A DNA stretch of 64,000 nucleotides from Raphanus sativus (taxonomy: Eukaryota > Streptophyta > Magnoliopsida > Brassicales > Brassicaceae), in NCBI RefSeq assembly GCF_000801105.2, contig NC_079512.1:25003848-25067847 (forward strand). Reading direction: 5' to 3'. Both the position numbers and the translations under genes were made by a program. The number at the start of each line of letters is the position of its first letter. Position 1 is the first letter of the stretch. The notes under the pieces are model-generated. The model did not search any database and was not told where the DNA came from. It was given only the letters and a program-made list of their open reading frames with translations. Positions 1-11,379 of the stretch are shown in pieces.

Positions 1-167
1 TATATCAGAATATGTTTTAAAGTTTTAATTTTAATTTTTATTAAAACTGCAAAGATTAATTTTCAATCTAAATTTATATTTAAATATTACAATTACATCA
101 TTTAATATAAACAAAAAAATATATAAAATAAATATCTACCCGTCCGGTCGGACGGGTCAATATCTAG
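1..167 (+). mobile_element. 3' end of a Helitron (truncated by window edge)
   Basis: Seen: an 8-bp stem ACCCGTCC/GGACGGGT (138-145 and 150-157, 4-nt loop) followed seven bases later by CTAG (164-167) and then T. A short GC-rich hairpin just upstream of a terminal CTAG, inserted before T, is the known Helitron 3' terminus. The rest of the element lies outside the window. The same hairpin-CTAG design recurs at 13629-13657 and 50894-50925. Confidence 0.75.
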
Positions 168-1320
168 TGCCTATTAAAGTATTCCCAAAAGAGTTTTATC
201 ATTGGAAGTGCTTTTAGTTGTCCAAAGAAAAGAAGGGTGCCTGCTATTTTGTTAGATAAAATATTAAATATTTCGTAGGTTCTAACTTGTAATCACAAAA
301 GGAATAATAGAAATAAATATGAAAAGAACGAGGAGAAATAAAATAGTATGAAAATTGTAATTGGATGTTAATGAAATAAATATGTGGACTTAAAGGAATG
401 ATATTTGATGGAGTCCAATACAAATTAATGATTATTGTTTCATTTATTCATTATTTGAACGTAAAATGATTTTTCAAATAAGTATTGTTATTTTTTGAAT
501 AATAAAGAATAATATGGAATGAGATGAAATACTTTTTTTCATTACAATTGGTGAACGTTATATGGAATGTGAAAGAATAAAATATTCAAGAAATTTCATT
601 CTAAGAAATGCATTCTAGTTGCATACTTGCACCTGAATATTTATTCTTTATTGTTTCATCCCGATTTGATGATAAATATTTTTATTCTATGCTTCTTCAA
701 GTTAAAATGAATGAAAAAGAATGTTAGAGAAAAAATATTTCTTAAAAATAATATCAAATCTAAAGAATAAAGAGGATCTAATTATTTCTACTCTTTTTTT
801 TATCACCATTTAGATTTTTATTATTTTTTCAGATTATTAATTTCTGAGTTCTTTTATCACGCCAATTCCGAAAACAAGAGTGAAGAAATTATTGAACCAC
901 AATGACTGAACCTAAAGAAGATAGTACAAGAGTTTAATCATTAATGTCAACATCTTACTTTAACATGCGCTAATGAAAATCGCATGTCAATCACAAAAGA
1001 TGTAAGTTTAATTAACCACGTACGGTATATATACCCTTTTTTGGTAAAAATGTAAAGATACGGTATATACACTTCCAAAACCAAAAAGATGAACAATATA
1101 CGTATACGTATACATGTATATGCATATATCCGAGTTTATTGGGCTGAAGCGACAAAGATAATTATAATATTAATATGCAATGACTAAATGTACAAAATAT
1201 ATTATATACAAAATTGCAGAAAACGATGAAGATGGAAAGTAAATTTTTTTTTTTGAAAGATAAAAGTAAGTTGCTTGATGAGATGAGAAATCTAATCTTA
1301 TAAAAGTACAAAATCAAAAT

Positions 1321-2151
1321 CAGGGCCGTCTCAAACTCTATAGAGACCCTGTTCAAAAAGAAAACAAATCTTTTTTCAAGAACTTAAAATCATTTATATG
1401 TTTTTCTGATAAAATATTATTATATCAATCAATTTTTTAATCTCAACAACACCATTTTCTAGCATTTTTATGCAAAATCATCGACTAAATTTTTTGGTTT
1501 GAGTGGAAGAGAAATAATTTGGTTTTTCTAATTAAAAATTTTCAGTTTTATTTTACGTTTTTTATATCCATAATCAGAAGGTATAATCTATAAAAGAATA
1601 ATAGAACAATAAAATTTATATGGTGGTAAGACAAAAAATTGTAGAATCTTGATTTCATTAGACAAGAAGTTGGAGACTCTCTTTTTTTATTCTCTCGGCA
1701 GAAGTTTAGACTAGTTTTTCTTCTGTGTTTACTATTTTCCTTTCGGAAATATTAGTGAAAAATATATATGTTTATCTTTCTATTTATGATCACTAATCAA
1801 TAATAGTTTCCTAAACATAACCAAATTAGAATATTAACTTTCTAAATCCACATCGAATAATAAAACAAACACTAACATCTATTTTTTTTTACTTTCCAAA
1901 ATATATAAGCGATATAAATGCTAATTACTTATTAACTTATTGCATTTTTTGTTGATTGTGTTAACAAAATTAAAATTAAAATTTATATTTATTGGTTAAT
2001 AAATATGAAAATTAGATTTAAATAATAGTTATCTGATTTTTAAAAATATATGATTTTATATGTATAGCTACTACTAAAAGAAATTATGGACCCTCTAAAA
2101 TTTTGGACCCTGTTCGACCGCTCCAGTTGCACGTGCAAATAGACGGCCCTG
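1321..2151. mobile_element. Non-autonomous hAT-type DNA transposon
   Basis: Seen: an 831-bp element with 11-bp terminal inverted repeats CAGGGCCGTCT (1321-1331) and AGACGGCCCTG (2141-2151), flanked by a perfect 8-bp direct repeat ATCAAAAT (1313-1320 and 2152-2159). An 8-bp target-site duplication is characteristic of the hAT superfamily. No transposase-like ORF is visible inside; the interior is AT-rich. The perfect duplication suggests an insertion that is not very old. Confidence 0.88.
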
Positions 2152-2322
2152 ATCAAAATGATAATAGTACGTCCCGATACAATTGCAAGAAATGAGCTAT
2201 ATAACAAATTGAAAAATCAGTTACAAGAAAAAAGAAAAACAAATTGAAAAATCAATATTATATAATTTTAGTTTGATTGTAATATATATGAAAATATAAT
2301 AAAGTACTACGTCAATACGAAG

Positions 2323-2356
2323 AACAGTACTAGTTAAAAAAAAAACAGTACTAGTT
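2323..2356 (+). repeat. Micro-insertion: A-run between 13-bp direct repeats
   Basis: AACAGTACTAGTT at 2323-2335 and 2344-2356 flanks a pure A8 insert. Member of the dispersed micro-insertion set. The insert has no body sequence, so slippage plus duplication cannot be excluded. Confidence 0.55.
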
Positions 2357-2755
2357 TTTAGCAAAAAAAAAGAAAAAAAAGAAGAACAGAACTAGTTACT
2401 AGAGAGATAGTATCGCGATAAAATGTCAAGGTTTGGTTGGACCAGACAATATGGGACTTTCACGATGTCTCTCTCATGTTTCCTGCATGTCATGCATTCT
2501 ATTTACTCTTTCTTCCTCTACGTGCCCACTTTTATTCATTTTCTATATTGTAATCACCCGAACTTGTCAATAAATTAGTCAAGGTTAGAATATATGTAAC
2601 TGGATCTTATTCGTCATACATAATTAATGTTTAAGATTCTTTCTTTTAACGTTATGTTGTTTGATCTCACTATGACAAATTCCATGTTCTTTCTGATTTT
2701 AAACTTTGTGGTCAGTTGTCTACCATTTTGGTTATCTTCTCATTTTGAACTCTAA

Positions 2756-3019
2756 GACCATCATTAACGCAGGTATTTAGGAAGGGTGCTTAAATAAAAA
2801 ATTAATATAATAGAGGGTGGGGCCCACGAAAATTTAAACTACCCACCCTTTTAGTGCTTATTTAAGCGCTGTTGTTTGGTTTACCTGCAGGCCCCACTGA
2901 CACGTGGTGGCCCGCAACTGGTTTGTTTATTTAATTTTTTTTTTTTTTAGTCAGAGAAAAAAAAATAAAAAAAAAAAAATTAAGCAACTCTTCCTAAGCT
3001 ACTTGGGTTAATGATGCTC
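2756..3019. mobile_element. MITE with PIF/Harbinger-like ends
   Basis: Seen: about 264 bp with imperfect inverted ends GACCATCATTAAC (from 2756) and TTAATGATGCTC (to 3019), flanked by the trinucleotide TAA (2753-2755 and 3020-3022). The short inverted ends and 3-bp TWA-type duplication fit PIF/Harbinger MITEs; the family assignment is inference. The interior is non-coding with poly-T and poly-A stretches. Confidence 0.6.
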
Positions 3020-3191
3020 TAAGGCTGTGCTATTTTTTTGTAAAATTTCTAGTATTCAATAGTAAGCTTTTTCAAAAAAAAAAAACGTAATGGTGTTCGG
3101 CTAGCTAAATACTACTGGTAAGCTAGGTTTTTTTAAAAAATTAATCTGGAGTATTCTAAATCTATAGATATCGATGTGGACCATGCGGTAA

Positions 3192-3242
3192 GCTAAGTTA
3201 CTCTCAAAAAAAAAAAAAAAAAAAAGAGGCTAAGTTACTCTC
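3192..3242 (+). repeat. Micro-insertion: A20GAG between 14-bp direct repeats
   Basis: GCTAAGTTACTCTC at 3192-3205 and 3229-3242 flanks a 23-bp insert consisting of twenty A and GAG. Confidence 0.7.
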
Positions 3243-3275
3243 GAAAGATGAAATGAATTTAAAACATCTCCGATG

Positions 3276-3366
3276 TATTACTCTATTTTCTACTCCAAAA
3301 TGAAATAACTCCAAAATGAAATAAAGTTTTGCTCCAATATATTACTCTATTTTCTACTCCAAAATT
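3276..3366 (+). repeat. Partial tandem duplication in an AT-rich repeat
   Basis: A segment beginning TATTACTCTATTTTCTACTC occurs at about 3276 and again at about 3339, separated by a partial copy of its own 3' part (ACTCCAAAATGAAATAA). The stretch reads like a dispersed Brassicaceae repeat; no coding content is evident. Confidence 0.5.
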
Positions 3367-3903
3367 AGATATTTTAAATATTTTATGTTTTATATTTATT
3401 TTAAAATTAGTAATATCACCTTTCATTTATAATATTTACAAAACCGTCCATTTTCACTTTGTAACATTTCTATTGAATACAATATTAACCATAATTAAAT
3501 TTTTATTATATAATTAAAATTACTCAACGAAGTTTACAAAGGAAATGTTTAAACACAATAATGAATCAACTTAAATCATTCATTAGAATTACTTATAATT
3601 TTTCACTACAAATCTTTTTTGTTTTATATTATATATTTTGTTGCATAAAATATTTCATTAGATGGCTGTTTATATAATTAATAAATATTAATAGTAAAAT
3701 TTATAATATATATAGTAAAATAACATTATTATATTTATTTATAATAATATTTTATTAAAATTAAAAATACTTAAATGTGAAGGACCATTTTATAAATAAA
3801 AATAAAACAAAAAAAAATATAATACTTAATTGGTAGACATTTTTCCGATGATAATGTCTAGTTTGAATCGATGTGCACGAAATGTTTTTTTTTGCTTAAC
3901 AAT

Positions 3904-3936
3904 ATGTTTGCAAAGTGAAAAAAAAATGTTTGCAAA
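3904..3936 (+). repeat. Micro-insertion: GTGA8 between 11-bp direct repeats
   Basis: ATGTTTGCAAA at 3904-3914 and 3926-3936 flanks an 11-bp insert (GTG then eight A). Confidence 0.6.
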
Positions 3937-4239
3937 ATGTTTCGTATATAAATAATTCGAGCCATGAATTGTCTCAGAAGTTAACATTATTCTTCATTAA
4001 CCAGTTGACCTATATATAGCTTAATATACTAGATTATTCATAGTAGCTTCTTCGAGAAAAGTGTTTCAGGAAGTACGCAGCTATAGTAACTTTACATGTA
4101 CATAGTATATATAATCAAATTTTACATGGAAAATAGTACATATTACAGTTATTACTATGTGAATTTAAAAAGAAAGAAATTTAGAAACTAATTTAGGGAT
4201 AAACGGGAAGAAGAATGTATGTAAAAAGTTGGTCCTTAA

Positions 4240-4286
4240 GTGTGTAGATAGTTTTTTTTTTTTTGAAAATAGGTGTGTAGATAGTT
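4240..4286 (-). repeat. Micro-insertion: T-run plus GAAAATAG between 14-bp repeats
   Basis: GTGTGTAGATAGTT at 4240-4253 and 4273-4286 flanks a 19-bp insert of T-run then GAAAATAG. Read on the minus strand the insert is CTATTTTC followed by a poly-A tail, the orientation expected of a retro-insertion. Confidence 0.75.
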
Positions 4287-6299
4287 CATTTCATACTATA
4301 CTAACATTTAGTTTACATCAATTTCTGTGAGAGGTTTCTGAATTGTAGCTGCACTTCTTCATATGGATAGTTCTTTACGTATTACCAAAACAAGGGACAC
4401 GTTAACTAACAATGGTAAGCTCAATGTTAAACCAAAAAAAAAACAAAAAGTAAGAAGTTAAAGAGATAGACTGACTGACATCCATGCTCCCTCAACCAAA
4501 AGACAAAACACACAGTGCAGCATAAATGGACCAGTTGTTACCATAACTCTTTAAAAAAAAAATTGTACATGTATGAACGTGTTCTATTTATATTTGATCA
4601 TTTATTTCTTATATTGTTTAATTAAAATGAGACTGAGTTAGTTTAACTTTGTAATAAGATGGGAATCATATCCAGAACACATGATAAATACAATGTACTG
4701 TAATAGTGTGTTCAAGGACAGAAGGACTCTTCAATAAGTTTCAAGGCCACATGTTCAATATTTAAACGGTCCATATATGAAAGTTATATGATATGATAAA
4801 GAGAAAATGTACCTGGACCATTCTTTCTATTTTTCTAATATACTATTCTACACTTGATTGTCTTAATCCTTGATTTGATTTTAGATCTATATCATTAAAT
4901 TTTATCCAAATTATGAGCCAAAGTCGCATGATCTAGCCTATATACCAGTTGATGAGATTGGCCTTATCTAACTAGTGGAACCGTCATATGCAAAATCTAA
5001 TATCCGCAATGAATGAAATATGAGCCCCACTAACAACTAATGTGCACAACACAAAGGTATACAAGACGGAGGAACGATATTCAAGCAAGCTTCCTCATTG
5101 TATTTTTTATTAGATGATATTAACTAGTCATCAATGTTATATATCGATCAACACACGACAGTGTTTCTCTCTACCCTAACATCAATATATGGAATCTTAT
5201 GAACAGAAAACGAGGAGAGAAGAGACAGAGAAGGCCAATGAAGAGGAGGGTCATGGAAGAAAAGGAAGAAGAAGGGCCAAAAAGTTGGAACTTAGGAAAA
5301 ATACTAAAATGATCCATCCTCTTTGGAAAATTCATTACAACCCCATAATCCATGAAATAAATTTTTATCTAGATCTCACTAGCTAGTCATTAAAGAAGAC
5401 AAAAGAGATTGAGAGAAAAGGGCAAAAGCTGTAGGGGCTAAGACAGCTAAGAGTGTTCCTCGTTCGCCCCACAAAATGTCTTCTCTCATCAGTCTTTCTC
5501 AGCTCTTGTTTAATGGGTTCCAAGTTCAATGCTCCAAAAACCCACACCCTCTTCTGTCTCACACATGCATCCTTTGACCTATCTCTTCTTATCCATTTTC
5601 TTCCCACATATTACCAAACTGCAAAACAACAGCAATAAACATAAAGTTACAAAAGATGAGACGCACCACCACCACCATTACTGTGATCCTGATTACATGA
5701 ACCATGAACCTAGTCTCTATGTTTCAGTCTAGTTCCCCATTGTATTATAAAGTCAGTTTTTACTATTGAAGACTTTAGCACCACTTGAAATTCAATTTTA
5801 ACCACATGGTTACCGAGACTCGAATTCATCCTGAGTTTATTATTTAAAACAAACATCATCATATGAATATTTTTGGCTGTAAACATTCTTGCATCCCAAG
5901 TTTACAAGATTAACCTCTTCTACGTATGAAAAGGATAAGATAATCTCAGAGGGAAAAACATCCCGTGAATTAAAAATATAGCAGAAAGTAGAGTACAGCA
6001 GCTTTTACTTAACCCATACTAAGACAAGAATCAACACCGAACAGTAAAGCGGAGAATCTCTGACTATTCACTTTAAACTATACTGCCGTCTTGTCTTTAA
6101 CTCTCAGAGTCATTTAATTTTTTTTCTTTCAGTTCTTTTGACCCATACTTTTTTTTGGCCATTTCTCATGGGTTTCAACTTCCAAATCCAACACCTTCTA
6201 TTTACTCTACTTCTTCCTCAGCTATATATATATATGGTCTTGAAACTTATAATTCAACAACCAGCACTGCTAATACTTGTTATCACTCCCCCTACAAAG
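4287..6299 (+). other. Intergenic region and presumed promoter/5' UTR of the PP2C gene
   Basis: AT-rich with no gene I can support. A 65-codon basic, Glu/Lys/Arg-rich ORF at 5189-5386 resembles no family I recognise and sits in purine-rich DNA, so I treat it as chance. Pyrimidine-rich DNA from about 6100 to 6300, with a TATATATATA run near 6222-6232, directly precedes the PP2C start codon. Confidence 0.5.
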
Positions 6300-7667
6300 A
6301 TGAATAAATCCTGTTGGAGAATAGGTTCCGGTACAGAGAGAAGCAAGATCAGTCCTACAAAGAATGATGGCTTGACATGGTATAAGGATCTTGGCCTTCA
6401 CGCCTTTGGAGAGTTTTCCATGGCAATGATCCAAGCCAACAGTGTGATGGAGGATCAGTGTCAGATCGAATCAGGGCCATTGACATTCAACAACCTTGCA
6501 GTTCAAGGAACTTTTGTTGGAGTTTACGATGGACATGGAGGTCCAGAGGCTTCCAGATTCATTGCAGACAACCTCTTCCCAAATTTAAAGAGTAAGACAC
6601 ACACACAACGCCCTTTTTTCATTCTTGAAACTGTCATACACACTAACGCTCAGGTTACACGCATCAACAGAGTATGCCTCTGAGGGTAGAGAGGTTTCAG
6701 CGGAGGTGATCAGGAACGCATTTGCAGAGACAGAAGAAGATTTTCTCAAGGCGGTGAAGAAGCAATGGCGGAAGAACCCACATATGGCATCTGTGGGGTC
6801 ATGTTGCTTGGCAGGAGTGATATGCAACGGAGTGGTGTATATTGCAAACGCAGGAGACTCGAGGGCTGTGTTGGGAAGATCTGAGAGAGGCGGAGTGAGA
6901 GCTGTTCAGCTATCAGTAGAGCACAATGCCAATGTAGAGTCTGCGAGGCAAGAGCTATGGTCAATGCATCCTAATGACCCCAACATTCTTGTGATGAAAC
7001 ACCGGATGTGGCGTGTGAAAGGCATCATCCAGGTAAACCATTACATGATAATAACAGTTTCTGAAAAACTAGTTGGCATCAAGCTGTAAAAGAACTCACA
7101 AGCAAATGTGTTTTTTACATTTAACCAGGTCACGAAATCAATAGGTGATGCATACCTCAAAACAGCAGAGTTCAACAGAGAGCCACTGCTGCCCAAATAC
7201 AGAGTAGCAGAACATTTCACCAAGCCAATACTTAGTGCGGATCCATCAGTCACGGTTACTAGGCTTAAAGCAGAAGACAAGTTTATGATTCTAGCTTCAG
7301 ATGGGCTTTGGGAGCATCTTAGCAACCAGGAAGCTGTTGATATTGTACATAGTTCCCCTCGCAAAGTAAGTCTCAATCATATCCCAATGGATACCTCTCT
7401 GTTGTACAATTTTGCACGCATAAATATATTTGCTAATATGTTGACAATCTCCAGGGAGTGGCAAGGAGACTACTCAAAGCTGCATTGAAGGAAGCAGCAA
7501 GGAAAAGAGAGATGAGATACTCAGACCTGAAAGAGATCAATCCTGGTGTTAGAAGGCATTTCCATGACGATATAACCGTTATTGTGGTGTATCTCGATCA
7601 CCAAATGGTTCAAGCCAATGGTTGGGCTCCTCCACTGTCAGTAAGAGGTGGCTACCCAATGCATTGA
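6300..7667 (+). CDS. SSPP: Clade D protein phosphatase 2C
   Basis: Four exons (6300-6591, 6671-7032, 7129-7365, 7455-7667) give 367 aa, the usual length for plant clade D PP2Cs. Seen: the Mg/Mn-binding motif VYDGHGG (Asp77), [17 protein letters not shown] and the C-terminal DDITVIVV, all PP2C metal-centre or core motifs. The start at 6300 gives MNKSCWRIG, matching how this subfamily begins; an upstream in-frame ATG at 6138 would add non-conserved residues. By family knowledge this is the At5g02760 type (APD7/SSPP), a Ser/Thr phosphatase of the clade whose members restrain plasma-membrane H+-ATPase activation and are antagonised by SAUR proteins; SSPP has been linked to leaf senescence. Function here is inferred from homology. 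Confidence 0.92.
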
Positions 7668-8865
7668 GGCAAAAAAATGCTGGGAGTCAAGAGCACGAAC
7701 CACCAGTAGTATAGCTAGAACAATATTTTCAAATTACAGAGAGATCTCTGTTATGTTCTTTTTTTAAGGAACATAAATTTAAATGCTACCCCGGTATGCA
7801 AATTATACAAGAGGGCAACATCATCATCTCTGTCAATGCTAGTAAAATTTAATTGTCAGATTACCTTGCAGCATATTAGCGTTTAGGCACAGGCAAAATA
7901 ATTGAAAATAAGAAGCAAAACTAAACATTACATTCCCTTTCATAAAAGTATATCTGGCTGCTTGATTCAAAATGTATGAACAAAGTTTTATCTAAAATCT
8001 ATTACAGACACATGAGAAATTGTGTAGCATCAGAAAGCCAGTTAAGTCCGAATCCAAACAAAAAGTCAGCGTCTGAGGAGGCTCTCTTCTCTTCAACTGC
8101 CACAGAGACCAGAGATATGGAAACCAACAAGTACCCTCTAGTGTTCTAATGATATGTCTTACATGACAAAGGAACTCTGAAGTAGTGGCTTGACAGGTTA
8201 TATTATATATATTAATAAGCAAAACCAACAACGAACATAAGGTAATGGGATCTATTTTGCACGCGATATTCGCAATCAAGCACACACGACCAGCACTTAC
8301 TTTGATAGATAAGCTAGCAACTTAAGCTTGGTTTTCAAGAAAAGCGCATTGGCACAACAACTCAAAAACAATCAACACTAGTAATTTCTAACAAGCTTGG
8401 TACGAACATGAGTTTAATCTACACTTACCACTTCAAGCACCTGCAACATGGAAAAAAAGTCAACACCAACCACTTCAGAATTCCTAGGACCTAAGTCCTA
8501 ACACATTGATAATTGCCTTTTTAAGACAATCAGAACTACAGGTTACTTGTTGATTTCTCATGGTCTCATCCGGTGACAACTTGCTTAGCTTCCAACCATC
8601 TGAGAGAATCATTGTTCCACCACGACCAAACTTGCGACTTTAATTAAGATACTACACACGGGGACGGACTTCTAATTGCAGAAATAAAGGGAGAATCAAT
8701 CAAGCAGCCAGAGAGGGAATTACATAACGCTTAGCAAACTACCTGCCAAAACAAAAGATTGGCAAGTTAGATACACAACCAGACACTACTAAAATTTTAG
8801 CAATGCATTCATAAGTATTTAGTTGAAACTCACCTAACTAAAAGAAGAAACTTTATTCAAGAACG
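7668..8865. other. Intergenic region between convergent PP2C and MOS11 genes
   Basis: Holds the probable 3' UTRs of both genes. No additional gene is supported; small ORFs here lack family resemblance. An unannotated 3' UTR intron of MOS11 is possible. Confidence 0.5.
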
Positions 8866-9860
8866 TTAGGCAGCGTTTCCTGAAACAAGTGCCTCCTGTG
8901 AAAACAAAGAGAAACAAAAAAAAATACTGTTAGCTCTTCTACTTATTCTCTAAATCTAATAGATGAGAGAAGAAAACTTATGTTAAGGGCTACCTTGCCA
9001 GGTAACTCTGAAGATGACTCAGAAGCAGGTTTCGAAAACCTAAAGATTGGCAAAATCACAAAACCACATTATTGACACATTACTACTACAAAAAACCTCA
9101 TGTACAAAGATAATTCAGGTTGCACTGGAAAAATACCTGAGCGCTCTAGCTTTGCGTTTGTCTTCCTCAGCAGAATCAACTTTAGTAGTATCCTTCCCAA
9201 AACGAGCGAGCCTAGCTTTCTTCTTCGCCTCTTCCTCAGTCTTATCAACTTTAGTAGTGGTTGATGATGGAGGAACACCAAATCTGATTGAAATATAAAT
9301 CCAGTAAGAAACTCAAACTTTCCTTTTAAAACCAAAGCAAGAACCTACCTGTCAGCTCTAGCCTTTCGCTTCTTCAAGTCCTCCTCTGCTTTCTTCGTTC
9401 CCTGTGAGTCCTTCACCGCTGCTGCTACAGTACCGAACCTGTGTAGAGAGTTAAAATACGACAATGATTAAAAAAACAATCCTCAGATTGATAGATTTCG
9501 AAAACAGATAAAAAGAAGAAGAAGAAGAGAATCGGTTTCGTAACCATAATGATACCTCTCAGCACGAGAATTGCGCTTCTCCTCTTCGGTTAGCTTAACC
9601 GAAACACCAAACCTCTCAGCACGTCGAATCTTCTTCTGAACATCATCATCCGCCGGAGGAGATACATCATCCCCAGCCGCCGCAGTCGTCGATCCAATAG
9701 CCTTGGTGTCGGCTTCACCAGAAACATCAGATAGTCCCTTGACTTCTCCGTCGAGAATCTCATCCGTCTCCGCAATGTTGAGGTCAACGATTTTCTTAGG
9801 GATTTCAATCCCTGGGCCGTTCGCCACCGTAACCGTGTCGTTAACTCCGTTACTCGCCAT
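8866..9860 (-). CDS. MOS11: MOS11-like nuclear mRNA-export protein (SARNP/CIP29 homologue)
   Basis: Five exons on the minus strand (9556-9860, 9349-9438, 9137-9283, 8994-9039, 8866-8895) give 205 aa. The N-terminal half is acidic and of low complexity; the C-terminal half carries a series of Arg/Phe repeats ([38 protein letters not shown]). This repeat pattern is the hallmark of MOS11 and of yeast Tho1/human SARNP, which associate with the TREX machinery and act in nuclear mRNA export; Arabidopsis MOS11 modifies snc1 immunity. The repeat region is divided among exons 1-4 by introns inside the RF motifs. It lies next to the PP2C gene as in A. thaliana (At5g02770). Identification rests on motif pattern and synteny. 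Confidence 0.9.
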
Positions 9861-10973
9861 TGGAATACAAACACGTGAACGGGATCGAGAGAAGATATTT
9901 TCTTACAAAGATCGATTTTTAGTCTGTAAAAAAGGGTTAGAAAACAAAGAGACTGTCTCTCAGGTATTTATATAAAGCTCTCATACGAAGGGGGTAATCT
10001 CGTCAATTCATTCTTATGGGCCGGGCCGTCCTTCTATTTAAAATTGAATCTTACGGGCCAGGTCGAGCGATTGGTCACCCGAATTAACTAAGGGGTCGTA
10101 TCGTTTGTACTTTCTGTAGTACTATTATGAGCCGGTCGGAATCGGATCTAAATAAATACCCCGAACGATTTTGTCACGCACAAATCTCTCGTATGCAATG
10201 CATAATGCAGGTATCACTTGGTAGTTGGTACTTTACCTTTCGATATATTAATAATATCATCACACGTTCAGGCGATTACTTGATATTTGACTTTGCCTTT
10301 ACCAGCCCACTCATAGAGCACTCGTTGTTAACTTCACTTGAAAGGTGTAACTAAGCCCAAAATGGGTTGGTTGGTCCATTAAATGAAGTAGGTACAATGG
10401 AAAGTGGGTAGCCTAATACGCCATGTTGGATAATTTGTCTTTTTGTCAACCTTTTTATATTCCAAGCCCGAAGGCTAATTTGATACAAACAGAATCAAGC
10501 CCAAACATAATTTCATTCAGCCCAAAATACACGGATAAGCTTGAATGCATGAGATACACGTGTCTACTAACGTGGCTTTGCTTTTCCAGAGACGGACGAA
10601 AGAAAGAGGCGCCGGAACTTCATCGCCATGTGGATAATTTGTCAAATCGGAATATTCAACATTTGCAACTATTGTTTTGTATTATATCTACAATAAGTTT
10701 AGTTCCATCATTTAATAATTAAGCTATTCTTTATATATCTATCTATACAAAATCGAACATAGATGGTTAGGTAAGGTCGCTTAAAACGGCGTGGATGGTA
10801 TGGACACCAGTCACACCACCCTTCTTTCTTTATTTTTCAAGTTCAATTGGAGTAATAATTTTTTTTTAACAAAAGAACAACTGATAAGCCAACTTTAGCT
10901 TTTTAAATTTTATACACAGAAAAAGGATTATCACATCAAATTAACATAGCTCACAAAAAAAGGTTTCGAACAT

Positions 10974-11270
10974 TTTTTCGGTATTTAGTTCTTAATTATT
11001 ACTTTGAACACTGACGATGACAAGCACATTTGGACAATTCAACGCCGGAGAGCATCAAACATTGACGCTCCACCTGTTACTGTTGGCTGGTCCAGTAAGC
11101 ACCATGAACCATGCTTTCAGTTTTTCGGTATTTAGTTCTTAATTATTACTTTGAAGTTTTGAACACTGACGATGACAAGCACATTTGGACAATTCAACGC
11201 CAGAGAGCATCAAACATTGACGCTCCACCTGTTACTGTTAGCTGGTCCAGTAAGCATGAACCATGCTTTT
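10974..11270 (+). repeat. Tandem duplication upstream of GSTL copy 1, carrying TGACG motifs
   Basis: Seen: two nearly identical units of about 145-150 bp (10974-11119 and 11120-11270). Each starts at TTTTTCGGTATTTAGTT and ends at CATGAACCATGCTTT, with a few substitutions and two small indels. Each unit carries two TGACG pentamers (11012-11016, 11063-11067; 11167-11171, 11218-11222). TGACG is the core of as-1-type elements bound by TGA bZIP factors, which drive xenobiotic and salicylate induction of many GST genes; involvement here is inference. Confidence 0.85.
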
Positions 11271-11284
11271 CATCGAGTGTGTGT

Positions 11285-11291
11285 TATATAA
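11285..11291 (+). promoter_or_regulatory. TATA box of GSTL copy 1
   Basis: TATATAA lies 89 bp upstream of the ATG at 11380 and directly after the duplicated TGACG region, a plausible core promoter position leaving a 5' UTR of roughly 60 nt. Confidence 0.6.
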
Positions 11292-11379
11292 GTGGCTTTA
11301 TATGTTTGATCGATCATTCATGTATAAAAACACACATCATCTATCTTTAGTAATCCTCTGAAGCGAATCGATCATATCC

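Noticed and set aside
5189..5386. Basic Glu/Lys/Arg-rich 65-codon ORF as a small gene
   Set aside because: Purine-rich DNA gives such peptides by chance; no family resemblance and no splice or promoter evidence.
10127..10722. ORFs between MOS11 and GSTL copy 1
   Set aside because: No recognisable motif, atypical composition, and frames not supported by neighbouring exons.
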